Source of the DNA: Microbulbifer celer
GTDB lineage: Bacteria > Pseudomonadota > Gammaproteobacteria > Pseudomonadales > Cellvibrionaceae
DNA length: 64,000 bases
Reading direction: 5' to 3'
Assembly: GCF_020991125.1 (NCBI RefSeq)
Contig: NZ_CP087715.1
Location: 2,948,501-3,012,500 of the forward strand
Part shown: positions 25,704 to 32,908 of the stretch, piece by piece
Position numbering within the stretch: the first letter of the stretch is position 1
Layout of the letters: the number at the start of each line of letters is the position of its first letter
Notes under the pieces: model-generated
The model's input: the letters and a program-made list of their open reading frames with translations, nothing else
Database searches by the model: none
Told to the model about the DNA's origin: nothing
Translations under genes and position numbers: made by a program

Positions 25704-26354
25704 TCAACCAAAACGCTTGTCCGCCACAAATGGGTTGGTCTGACGCTCCTGCCCGAAGGTGGACATGGGGCCGTGGCCGGGTACAAATTTTACCGCATCC
25801 CCAAGGGGCCAGAGTTTCTTGGTAATGGAGTCGATCAGGTCCTGATGGTTACTTTTGGGGAAGTCGGTGCGGCCGATGGAGCCGGCAAACAGGACGTCGC
25901 CGACGAGGGCGAGATTGCTGGCACGGTGAAAGAAGATGACGTGGCCAGGGGTGTGGCCGGGGCAGTGGACGACTTCGAGCACTTCGTCGGCGACGGTGAC
26001 GGTTTCGCCGTCGGTGAGCCAGCGGTCGGGCGTGAAGGTTTCCACCGGGGGGAAGCCGAACATCTGGGCCTGGACGCTGATCTGTTCGATCCAGAACTGG
26101 TCGTCTTTGTGGGGGCCTTCTACGGGGATGCCGAGTTGCCGGGCGATGGGGGCGGTGCCGCCGACGTGGTCGAGGTGGCCGTGGGTGAGAAGGATTTTCT
26201 CGAGCTTGAGGCCGCGCTCTTCGACGGCGGCGAGGATTTTTTCGATGTCGCCACCGGGATCGACTACGGCTGCGCGCAGGCTGTCGTCACACCACAGCAG
26301 GGTGCAGTTTTGCTGGAAGGGTGTGACGGGGACCGAGTGAAATTGCAGAGCCAT
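25704..26354 (-). CDS. Metallo-beta-lactamase-fold hydrolase, YcbL/glyoxalase II-like
   Basis: The 216-residue protein has the full metal-binding set: THGHLDHVGG (HxHxDH, about residues 57-66), HCPGHTPGHV (His about 131), GDVLFAGSIGR (bridging Asp) and FVPGHGP (last His). It begins with FHSVPVTPFQQNCTLLW, the typical opening of YcbL-type glyoxalase II enzymes that hydrolyse S-lactoylglutathione or similar thioesters. It lacks the C-terminal alpha domain of canonical GloB, in line with YcbL. AGGTGG ribosome site. Monocistronic between two palindromic elements. Confidence 0.85.
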   Translation of the reverse strand: MALQFHSVPVTPFQQNCTLLWCDDSLRAAVVDPGGDIEKILAAVEERGLKLEKILLTHGHLDHVGGTAPIARQLGIPVEGPHKDDQFWIEQISVQAQMFGFPPVETFTPDRWLTDGETVTVADEVLEVVHCPGHTPGHVIFFHRASNLALVGDVLFAGSIGRTDFPKSNHQDLIDSITKKLWPLGDAVKFVPGHGPMSTFGQERQTNPFVADKRFG

Positions 26355-26444
26355 AAAACCACCTTTTGAATCTTCGCTGGGGAGTATAACTGGCGGGGCT
26401 CCATCCTCTAAACCCGCGGGTGGTCTTTGGTACGCTTAGTGGCG

Positions 26445-26557
26445 GTGCCACTACCGGGTGAACCCTTATGAAACACGCCGTGAACCCATCCCTGGGGGCT
26501 CTGCAAAAACATCCATGTTTTTGAAGGTTTCATAAGGGTTCACCCGGTAGCGGCACC
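26445..26557 (-). repeat. Nested-palindrome element, copy D
   Basis: The 31-bp outer arms (26445-26475 with 26527-26557) pair at 30 positions. The inner stem CAAAAACA (26504-26511) pairs with TGTTTTTG (26516-26523). The motif appears in reverse on the plus strand as GTGAACCCATCCCTGGG. It lies about 40 nt downstream of the alpha/beta hydrolase stop. Confidence 0.92.
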
Positions 26558-26599
26558 TTCGCGTTGGGCTTTTGGAGTCACCCTGTAGCCAGCTTTGGG

Positions 26600-27490
26600 C
26601 TATATCGCAGCAGCAGTCGCCCGCTGCATGGGGCTGGGACGGTGGCCGCGGTTCTTTTTCAGCATCTCGCGGATGTCCTGCAGCAGGTTCTGCTGCACCA
26701 TCTCGCTCTGCCAGTAACCGTCGTGGGCCACCAGTTGTGGGCCCCAGCTGGTGGCGCTCCAGTCTGATAGCGGGCGGGTCTCGAAGTCGCGGTAGACGGC
26801 CTGATTGTAGGAGGGGCTGAGGGGCTTGAGGGGCCAGCCGAAGAGGTCGTCGGGGTGGTAGAAGTTTTTCCAGCGGAAGTTGTAGCCGCGGGTGTCGGAG
26901 GTGACAGCCTGGATCTGCTCGCGGGGCATGGCGCCGTGCCACAGGGGGGCGCAGGCGCCGAGGGTGTACCAGTGGGACAGGGCTTTGCCGCGCAGGAAGA
27001 GGTCTTTGGCGGAGCCTTTGTGCACGCCTTTGGGGCCACCGTCGCGCCAGATACCGTGGTTGATGGTGGAGCGCTGAGCGTCCCAGAGGTAGTTGGAGAG
27101 GATGGTGCAGCCAACGGAGTGGCTGAGGAGGATTACCGGGGTGGTGTCGCCAGCTTCTTTGGCGGCGCGCTCGAAGGTCTGGTAGACGGCCTGTTGGGTC
27201 TTTTCGTAGTTGCCGCCGCGGCTCTGGATATCACCCAGCTGGGAGGCGGCTTCGGAGAGCCCATAGAGCATGAACTTGCGCGCGCGCAGGTAGTCCATGT
27301 CACGTTTCTGCGTGGCTTCGAACAGGCGCTCGATATTGGGCTGCAGGTGGCTCTGGCAGAGAATGGTGTCGGTGTAGACGCGGGACCAGTCGTCTCCCAG
27401 CGCTGCGGCAAGGCTGCGGAACAGGGGTTCGGCAAAGCGCTCGTCCACAGCCCCCATCCCCGGCGCCGCCAGTATTACCAGGTCGGCCAT
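26600..27490 (-). CDS. Alpha/beta-hydrolase-like hypothetical protein
   Basis: The 296-residue cytosolic protein starts MADLVILAAPGMGAVDERFA. It has a nucleophile-elbow-like segment PVILLSHSVGCTILSNYLW (Ser in SHSVG, about residue 124), with His in HDGYWQSEMV near the end as a plausible catalytic His. GGGGAA ribosome site before ATG. No signal peptide. I cannot name a substrate or subfamily. It could equally be a non-enzymatic member of the fold. Confidence 0.6.
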   Translation of the reverse strand: MADLVILAAPGMGAVDERFAEPLFRSLAAALGDDWSRVYTDTILCQSHLQPNIERLFEATQKRDMDYLRARKFMLYGLSEAASQLGDIQSRGGNYEKTQQAVYQTFERAAKEAGDTTPVILLSHSVGCTILSNYLWDAQRSTINHGIWRDGGPKGVHKGSAKDLFLRGKALSHWYTLGACAPLWHGAMPREQIQAVTSDTRGYNFRWKNFYHPDDLFGWPLKPLSPSYNQAVYRDFETRPLSDWSATSWGPQLVAHDGYWQSEMVQQNLLQDIREMLKKNRGHRPSPMQRATAAAI

Positions 27491-27549
27491 TGTTGTTCCC
27501 CGTGGTTTTGTTATTGGATGCGGATACTTCCCCGGGGTTTACCCGCGCA

Positions 27550-27790
27550 TCGCTTATTATGTGGATTCAGGAGTGAAATTTGTGCATTTTGTGTCGTTCT
27601 TCCGCTAAAAAGCGGAACCTTGTCAACACTTCAGTAGAAAAGCAAAGCTACCATTGTCGGATGGGATTGAAAAGAACGGCGCCAATCGAAAAAATTTATG
27701 CCGAAGCGGGAACTTCTGCGACAGGAGCCTCTCTAAAGAATCAGTCTCCCTTGAATCGTTGTGATCAATAGCTCTCATCGTATCCTTACT
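27550..27790 (+). ncRNA. Possible small RNA ending at an orphan terminator
   Basis: A strong plus-strand terminator at 27791-27819 has no plus-strand gene before it; both flanking genes are on the minus strand. The preceding 240 nt contain a weak promoter-like TTATTATG near 27553, a small hairpin (TTCCGCTAAAAAGCGGAA at 27600) and several GGA triplets. A 63-codon frame here has no ribosome site. The 5' end is a guess. Confidence 0.25.
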
Positions 27791-27819
27791 AAGCCGGCTC
27801 CCCCTGCCGGCTTTTTTTT
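27791..27819 (+). terminator. Rho-independent terminator without an upstream gene
   Basis: AAGCCGGC pairs with GCCGGCTT across TCCCCCT and is followed by eight T on the plus strand. On the minus strand there is no U-tract after the stem, so it does not serve the LacI gene. Confidence 0.85.
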
Positions 27820-27857
27820 ATTCAAAATCCGGAACACCGCCCAATAGCCGAAGCGAA

Positions 27858-27985
27858 GGTGCCGATGCCGGGTGGGCCCTTGTAAGACCGTCTGCGGCCA
27901 GGACGGCCGCAGCCGAGCCCCCATGGATGGGTTAAGGGGGGGCGCCTAGCTCGTGTCTTACAAGGGCCCACCCGGCAGCGGCACC
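27858..27985 (+). repeat. Nested-palindrome element, copy E
   Basis: The 31-bp outer arms (27858-27888 with 27955-27985) pair at 30 positions. The inner stem CTGCGGCC (27892-27899) pairs with GGCCGCAG (27905-27912) around AGGAC. CCATGGATGGGTT follows. It lies 29 nt downstream of the LacI-type gene stop. Confidence 0.92.
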
Positions 27986-28014
27986 GCCACTGAACCGGAA
28001 TAAGAGAAGAGGAG

Positions 28015-29082
28015 TTACCGAGGGGGCGCGTCAGAACGACGGCGGATGAGGGTGAAGTCCAGTTGTACCTGCTGGCCCTGCTCGGCCTCGCCGGCCCGCT
28101 GCGCGCGGACCTTTTTCACCAGCAGATCCACCGCCGCCCGCGACATATCCACAACCGGCTGATGAATCGTCGTCAGCTCCGGCCAGATTGTAGTGGCGAG
28201 TGCGGTATCGTCGAATCCACAAACGGTCAGATCCCTGGGCACATCCAGGCCCTGGCGCTGGGCCACGGAGATGGTGGCCGCGGCCATTTCGTCGTTACTG
28301 GCAAAGACAGCCGTGGGCGGCTGTTTCAGATCCAGTAGTTTTTCCGCACCGGTCAGCCCTGAGCGGTAGGTGAAAATCCCTTCCTGTACCAGCTCGTCCA
28401 CGGGACACAGGCCGGAGTCTTTCAGGGCCTGGCGGTAGCCTTTCAAACGGCGCTGGCTCACCTGCTGGCCGCGGTCACCGGTAATGTAACCGATACGCCG
28501 GTGGCCGAGAGAGGCAATATGCCGGGTCATCTCGTAGGCGGCCTGGTAATCGTCGATCTTCACCACCGAGATGTTGTTGCGCGGCTGCTCAGCGGCGATC
28601 AATACCGTCGGCGTTTCACTGGACTCCAGCACCTCCAAAACCGCCGGTAGATCCGATAGAGGCGGCGGCAGGAGCATGGCCTCAACACCACCGCTCAACA
28701 TCCGCGCCACCACCGCTTCCGCATTCAACTCCACATCGCAATGCTCAACCACCAACTGAATGTTGTAGCGACTGGACTGTTCCAGGGCACCGATCAGAAA
28801 GGCACTGAGGTAGGAAGCGTTGAGGTGGCTGTGCAGCAGGCCGATCTTGATCTGGGCGCCGCCGGCAAGACTGCGCGCGGCACTGTTAGGGGTATAGCCC
28901 AGGAACTTGATCGCCGCATTCACGGTCTCGCGGGTGCGCGCGCGCACACTGTCCTCGCCGTTGATCACCCGGGAGACGGTCATCGGCGAGACGCCCGCCT
29001 CTCGGGCCACGTCGGCAATGGTGGGGCCACTGCCCTGGCGGCGGCTCTGTTTTGGTTTCACGGCACTCACTTCCAGCAGCAT
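28015..29082 (-). CDS. LacI-family transcription regulator, candidate xylan/xylose repressor
   Basis: The protein has a LacI helix-turn-helix and hinge (TIADVAREAGVSPMTVSRVI, then NSAARSLAGG) and a periplasmic-binding-protein-like effector domain (IGYITGDRGQQVSQRR, AVFASNDEMAAATISV, VCGFDDTALATTIWPELTTI). It would bind a sugar and control the genes around it. Several start codons are possible (ATG 29082, GTG a few codons later); none has a strong ribosome site, and the core HTH begins about residue 21. It sits at the edge of the xylan locus, where at least five LacI-type operators precede the GH and receptor genes. The link to those sites is inference. Confidence 0.85.
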   Translation of the reverse strand: MLLEVSAVKPKQSRRQGSGPTIADVAREAGVSPMTVSRVINGEDSVRARTRETVNAAIKFLGYTPNSAARSLAGGAQIKIGLLHSHLNASYLSAFLIGALEQSSRYNIQLVVEHCDVELNAEAVVARMLSGGVEAMLLPPPLSDLPAVLEVLESSETPTVLIAAEQPRNNISVVKIDDYQAAYEMTRHIASLGHRRIGYITGDRGQQVSQRRLKGYRQALKDSGLCPVDELVQEGIFTYRSGLTGAEKLLDLKQPPTAVFASNDEMAAATISVAQRQGLDVPRDLTVCGFDDTALATTIWPELTTIHQPVVDMSRAAVDLLVKKVRAQRAGEAEQGQQVQLDFTLIRRRSDAPPR

Positions 29083-29129
29083 TCAATCAGAGCGCCTATC
29101 TTCCAATCAAAGTCGCTTGCTGGCAACCG

Positions 29130-29469
29130 TCACACGAGGCTGGCCTCAGGCGGCTGTGTGTTCGCAGCACAATACTGTGCAACAAAATCCCGGTGTGCCG
29201 GCATCTGCACCACTGCAGACTGGATGGAGTCGCGCAACTGCCGCAGAAATCCATCCAGAGCTCCGCACCGCCCATCCGAGCCTGTGGATGATGACACCGA
29301 TAATGGGCCGTGCGGGCCCCACCTGTGTCGACTGCGCCGCGCAGGCGCGATCCGTGGACAACCAAGGGTTCCAGCCCTCAAAGCCGCAATTCAGGATCTG
29401 CTCCATCAACAGCGCGCGGAAGCCGGTGGCTTTCACTCCAAAAACGGTATCACCATTTGGCGCCACTAG
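29130..29469 (-). pseudogene. Deleted and frameshifted tryptophan-halogenase relic
   Basis: One minus frame reads NGDTVFGVKATGFRALLMEQ and GFEGWNPWLSTDRACAAQ. This corresponds to NGDRVSGDLFIDCTGFRGLL and YEDWRHWLPTDSALAVQ of the intact halogenase next to it. A second frame reads LRQLRDSIQSAVVQMPAHRD then FVAQYC, which matches halogenase C-termini (here ALESLQQNIVNAVNSMPSHD and DFLHKYC). About 240 residues between these points, and the whole N-terminal FAD domain, are missing, and the two parts are out of frame. It lies between the LacI gene and the intact halogenase, in the same orientation. Confidence 0.8.
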
Positions 29470-29488
29470 CTTTTAGAAGCCGCCTCAA

Positions 29489-30997
29489 TCAAGAGGGCGG
29501 AATATCAGACGGGCAATACTTATGCAGAAAATCGTCATGCGAAGGCATGCTATTCACGGCATTCACAATATTTTGCTGAAGGGACTCAAGCGCTTTCCGT
29601 AGACGCTCGTCGCCTAGTAAAGCACCCATGTAGTGGTGGTTTCGCGGCATCAGCCCCTGCCCCGTCATCACGAACAGCCACGACGCAGTTTGGAACAGCT
29701 CCTCGCTCGCAGGCCTGATGTAACCACTATCGCTGAACAACTCGATGCGCTCGGCGAGCGTATCTGGGATATCCATGTCACGGCAGGCACGCCAGAAAGG
29801 CGTATCGTCTCGGTGGGTAAGTTTGTAGTGAAGGATGATGAAATCGCGGATCTGCTCGAAGTCATCATGCATCTGTCGGTTATAGCGCCTGGCTAGCGCT
29901 TTGAAATTACCACCAAATGGAAACAGCTGGATGAGGCGCACAGCAGCAATCTGGATAAGGTGGATACTGGTGCTTTCCAGCGGCTCGAGAAAACCGCTGG
30001 AAAGACCGATAGCCACGACATTCTTATCCCAACACTTACGTCGCCGTCCCGTCGTATACCGGATGAGGCGCGGATCCGTAAGCGGCGCTCCTTCCAGGTG
30101 GCCTAGCAGTTCGTCCTGGGCCTCCGTTTTATCCTGGTACGCGCTACAAAAGACCAGACCATTACCTGCCCGGTGCTGTAGCGGGATACGCCACTGCCAG
30201 CCAGCACTGCGCGCCATGGCCTGCGTGTAAGGTGGAACTTGAGACAACTCCGTCTGTACCGCCAGCGCACTATCCGTCGGCAGCCAGTGCCGCCAATCCT
30301 CGTAACCGGCGGCAAGCGTCTCCTCGATCAGCAAGCCACGAAAGCCTGTACAATCGATAAACAGATCACCGCTCACCCGGTCACCATTTTCCATCACCAG
30401 TGCCGTAACATACCCACTCTCTGAGTCCTGTTCGGCCCCCGTGATTCTGCCTTCAATGCGCTTGACACCCTGCGGCTCAAACTTCTGGCGCAGGAACCGA
30501 GCGTAAAGCCCCGCATCCAAGTGATAGGCATAATTGAGCTTCGACGACTCCGACACCGCGAACTTGCCAGCGATGGCCACTTCGTGCTCGAAACAACAGC
30601 GCCCCAGATCCCCACCGAACCCCTTGGCCTTCGCCATCAACCACATATGGTGAAATTCTGCCATCCAGGTCGACTTGCCAACATCCCCAAACGGGTGAAT
30701 GTAACGATCCCCGATCCGGTCCCAGTTTTCGAATGAAATTCCGAGCTTGAAGGTAGACTGGGTCGCGCGCATAAACTCGCGCTCGTCAATGCCGAGCAGC
30801 GCATGGAATGAGCGGAAAGTAGGTATAGTTGCTTCACCTACCCCAACGGTACCAATCGCGTCAGACTCCACCAACGTAATGTCGAGTAAGGAACCAAGTT
30901 GTCGCGCGAGAAGCGATGCCACCGTCCAGCCAGCAGTCCCCCCTCCAGCAATAACAACACGTTTGACAGAATGATCGTGCATATGGGGAACCATCAT
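29489..30997 (-). CDS. Flavin-dependent tryptophan-halogenase-family protein 1
   Basis: The product is 502 residues with an FAD-binding GGGTAGW (about residues 18-24), the catalytic Lys segment STFKLGISFENW, and the diagnostic GWQWRIP motif that keeps monooxygenation from occurring in this family. These enzymes use FADH2 and O2 to make HOCl, which a Lys carries to the substrate. In carbohydrate loci of marine bacteria the true substrate is unknown; no indole pathway genes are present here. The start codon overlaps the cupin stop (ATGA), so the two are translationally coupled. It ends the SapC-cupin-halogenase unit. A similar gene lies at 41472-42971. Confidence 0.9.
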   Translation of the reverse strand: MMVPHMHDHSVKRVVIAGGGTAGWTVASLLARQLGSLLDITLVESDAIGTVGVGEATIPTFRSFHALLGIDEREFMRATQSTFKLGISFENWDRIGDRYIHPFGDVGKSTWMAEFHHMWLMAKAKGFGGDLGRCCFEHEVAIAGKFAVSESSKLNYAYHLDAGLYARFLRQKFEPQGVKRIEGRITGAEQDSESGYVTALVMENGDRVSGDLFIDCTGFRGLLIEETLAAGYEDWRHWLPTDSALAVQTELSQVPPYTQAMARSAGWQWRIPLQHRAGNGLVFCSAYQDKTEAQDELLGHLEGAPLTDPRLIRYTTGRRRKCWDKNVVAIGLSSGFLEPLESTSIHLIQIAAVRLIQLFPFGGNFKALARRYNRQMHDDFEQIRDFIILHYKLTHRDDTPFWRACRDMDIPDTLAERIELFSDSGYIRPASEELFQTASWLFVMTGQGLMPRNHHYMGALLGDERLRKALESLQQNIVNAVNSMPSHDDFLHKYCPSDIPPS

Positions 30998-32019
30998 CGA
31001 TTAAGACGCCGGAGCAATAGCGCTCGCAGGCGTCGGGCCTTGAACTCATCCAGCGGCGCGAGATTGCCACGCGCGGTTTCGGGCAGGTGTTCGCCAGCCC
31101 GCTCCGCCGGTCCAAACACGTAATAGTCGAACATGGCGCGCCAAGCTCTCTTTTCGGCTTCAGGGCGGTCGCGAAGGCTGAGCAGCGCGTGCAGCAGAGT
31201 ATTCTGTGGTGTGTCCATGAAATCTGGAACCAGGTTCCACCAGTAATTAACCATGACGTTGAAGGTATTCAGTGCATCGACCTGGTGCCACCACATTGCC
31301 GGGAAATAGAGTACATCACCGGGCTCCAGCTCGGCCACCTCCCCTGCATCCAAGGCTTCACGTAACCCTGGGAAACGCTCAAAATCCGGGGCAGAGATAT
31401 TCGCCATGGTGACTACCTGCCCCCCCGGTGTTGGCTCTAGAGGGCCCGGGTAGAGATTCGCCACCTGCTCTGGTGGAAAGAGCGTGAAGCGCCGTCTTCC
31501 GATAAGGCAACAGGCCATATTGTGTGACAGATCGTGATGCGCCAGCGCCGTTGTGCGGTTTCCAATCCAGACGCTTACCATAGGAGGGTTGGCGGTAAAC
31601 ATATCGTGATCAAGCATCAGATCGTTCTCTGCCCGAAACCCCGGCAGGAACAAATCCACATCTGTCGAACCTATGTAGAATGACGGTGCGGCCGGGTCGT
31701 CAATATGAGCCAGTATCCGATCCAGATACTCCCCCAAATCTCCCTGATCTGAATCGAAGTCAAGCTGCGTAGCGTCGTCTGTGTAACCGAAACGCCCCCG
31801 CAACTCTGGTCGCGCAGTAAAAGCAGTGACCCGCCGCCCCCGATAATAGGACTTCAGGTAACTTGCCGCCTGCTGCGGCGAGTCCACACAGGCCAACGGC
31901 CAATCACTAGCCACCCCTTTGATAACCGCTGGCTTTCCCTCTGCCACCAGCTCCTCAAAGGGAATATTATGCGGCTCAACGCCCTCAATTATCCGGGTCT
32001 TACGTGCGATCAGTGCCAT
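30994..32019 (-). CDS. Cupin-like (JmjC-type) domain protein
   Basis: This 341-residue protein of the cupin-like/JmjC class has an HxD pair in AHHDLSHNMACCLIGRRRFT (about residues 162-181) and a distal His in MWWHQVDALNTF. These are the iron ligands of 2-oxoglutarate-dependent oxygenases such as aspartyl hydroxylase FIH and tRNA hydroxylase TYW5. It would hydroxylate a protein or small molecule. It stands 2 nt after SapC and overlaps the halogenase, a common cluster next to TonB receptors in carbohydrate loci. Whether it acts on the receptor, SapC or a sugar is not known. Confidence 0.85.
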   Translation of the reverse strand: MALIARKTRIIEGVEPHNIPFEELVAEGKPAVIKGVASDWPLACVDSPQQAASYLKSYYRGRRVTAFTARPELRGRFGYTDDATQLDFDSDQGDLGEYLDRILAHIDDPAAPSFYIGSTDVDLFLPGFRAENDLMLDHDMFTANPPMVSVWIGNRTTALAHHDLSHNMACCLIGRRRFTLFPPEQVANLYPGPLEPTPGGQVVTMANISAPDFERFPGLREALDAGEVAELEPGDVLYFPAMWWHQVDALNTFNVMVNYWWNLVPDFMDTPQNTLLHALLSLRDRPEAEKRAWRAMFDYYVFGPAERAGEHLPETARGNLAPLDEFKARRLRALLLRRLNR

Positions 32020-32021
32020 GT

Positions 32022-32744
32022 TCAGATTTGCAGGGCTTTGCGTTTGCGATTCTTAAGTTGGACCAGCCCGTCAATATTTCCAAGTGACTCGGCAACCATC
32101 CAGGCCAGCTTCAGATATCCAGCCCGGTTCAGTCGCTCCAACGATGTGCCATCGAGCGCACTCAGCCGTTCTGTGTTGACGGTGAAAAAATCCGGCAGAT
32201 TATATTCCACCTGCTCATCCAGTCTGACATTAAGCTCCACCGATTCAATAAGCCCCATCTCCTCAAAAGTTTTAAACATGGGCTTCGCAATCTCCGCACC
32301 ATCGAGAATGAGTTGGAGCATGCGATTTACGTGTTGGAGATATGGGGAATTGCCACCGTGCTTCAGAAACACAGGCTCCCCTTCAGCTTGACTGATCCGG
32401 GGGTGGTCGAGATCAACATGGATCATCTCCTCTGCCCCCCCCGCTTGTTGGTGAATACCGATAAGGAATGGGCCTCGCTGCTGGACTGCGGGCACATAGC
32501 GGGCATTCCAATCGGCATCGCCCAGAAACAGGTTCTCACCCTTGTCAAATCCCAATAGCGCAACGGCCTGGAAACCTTCCGTTGAATCCTTGCGAAACAG
32601 GATGGGATATTCCCGCTGCACGAAGGTAAACTCGGTGGGGAAAACCAACACCATATTGACGTTATCGCCAAACTCAGCCGAGTGGCCGACTTTAACTCTT
32701 AGGTCCTTGTGAGTCACGTTGTCCAGTAAAACCGCGTTCGTCAT
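32022..32744 (-). CDS. SapC-family protein
   Basis: The 240-residue cytosolic protein carries the SapC family pattern (NVNMVLVFPTEFTFVQREYP, LFRKDSTEGFQAVALLGFDK, ENLFLGDADWNARYVPA, and a C-terminal LNRAGYLKLAWMVAESLGN). SapC was named from Campylobacter S-layer genes, but in TonB-receptor loci its function is not known. It begins the SapC-cupin-halogenase unit after the receptor terminator. No signal peptide is visible, so a cytoplasmic role is likely. Confidence 0.85.
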   Translation of the reverse strand: MTNAVLLDNVTHKDLRVKVGHSAEFGDNVNMVLVFPTEFTFVQREYPILFRKDSTEGFQAVALLGFDKGENLFLGDADWNARYVPAVQQRGPFLIGIHQQAGGAEEMIHVDLDHPRISQAEGEPVFLKHGGNSPYLQHVNRMLQLILDGAEIAKPMFKTFEEMGLIESVELNVRLDEQVEYNLPDFFTVNTERLSALDGTSLERLNRAGYLKLAWMVAESLGNIDGLVQLKNRKRKALQI

Positions 32745-32777
32745 AAGATTATCCGCTGAAGCGTAAGTTACTACTAC

Positions 32778-32800
32778 AAAGGTAAAGGTAAAGGTAAAGG
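32778..32800. repeat. Short AAAGGT microsatellite upstream of SapC
   Basis: Nearly four copies of the hexamer AAAGGT lie between the receptor terminator and the SapC start. Slippage here could change promoter spacing for the SapC unit. Confidence 0.8.
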
Positions 32801-32849
32801 CAGTATACCCTGACGTCGATACCCTTAAGCGATTGGATAATTAGCCACT

Positions 32850-32888
32850 AAAAAGCAAGAAGGGCCGCCAAATGGCGGCCCTTCTTGC
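32850..32888 (-). terminator. Rho-independent terminator of TonB receptor 1
   Basis: A perfect 15-bp stem (32855-32869 with 32874-32888) is followed on the minus strand by TTTTT. It lies 20 nt after the receptor stop codon and separates the receptor from the SapC unit. Confidence 0.9.
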
Positions 32889-32908
32889 CCGCTCAGGTCA
32901 GCAGTGAC

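Noticed and set aside
27580-27771. 63-codon plus-strand frame before the orphan terminator
   Set aside because: Begins with TTG without a ribosome site; the sequence does not look like a protein. A non-coding RNA is a better guess.
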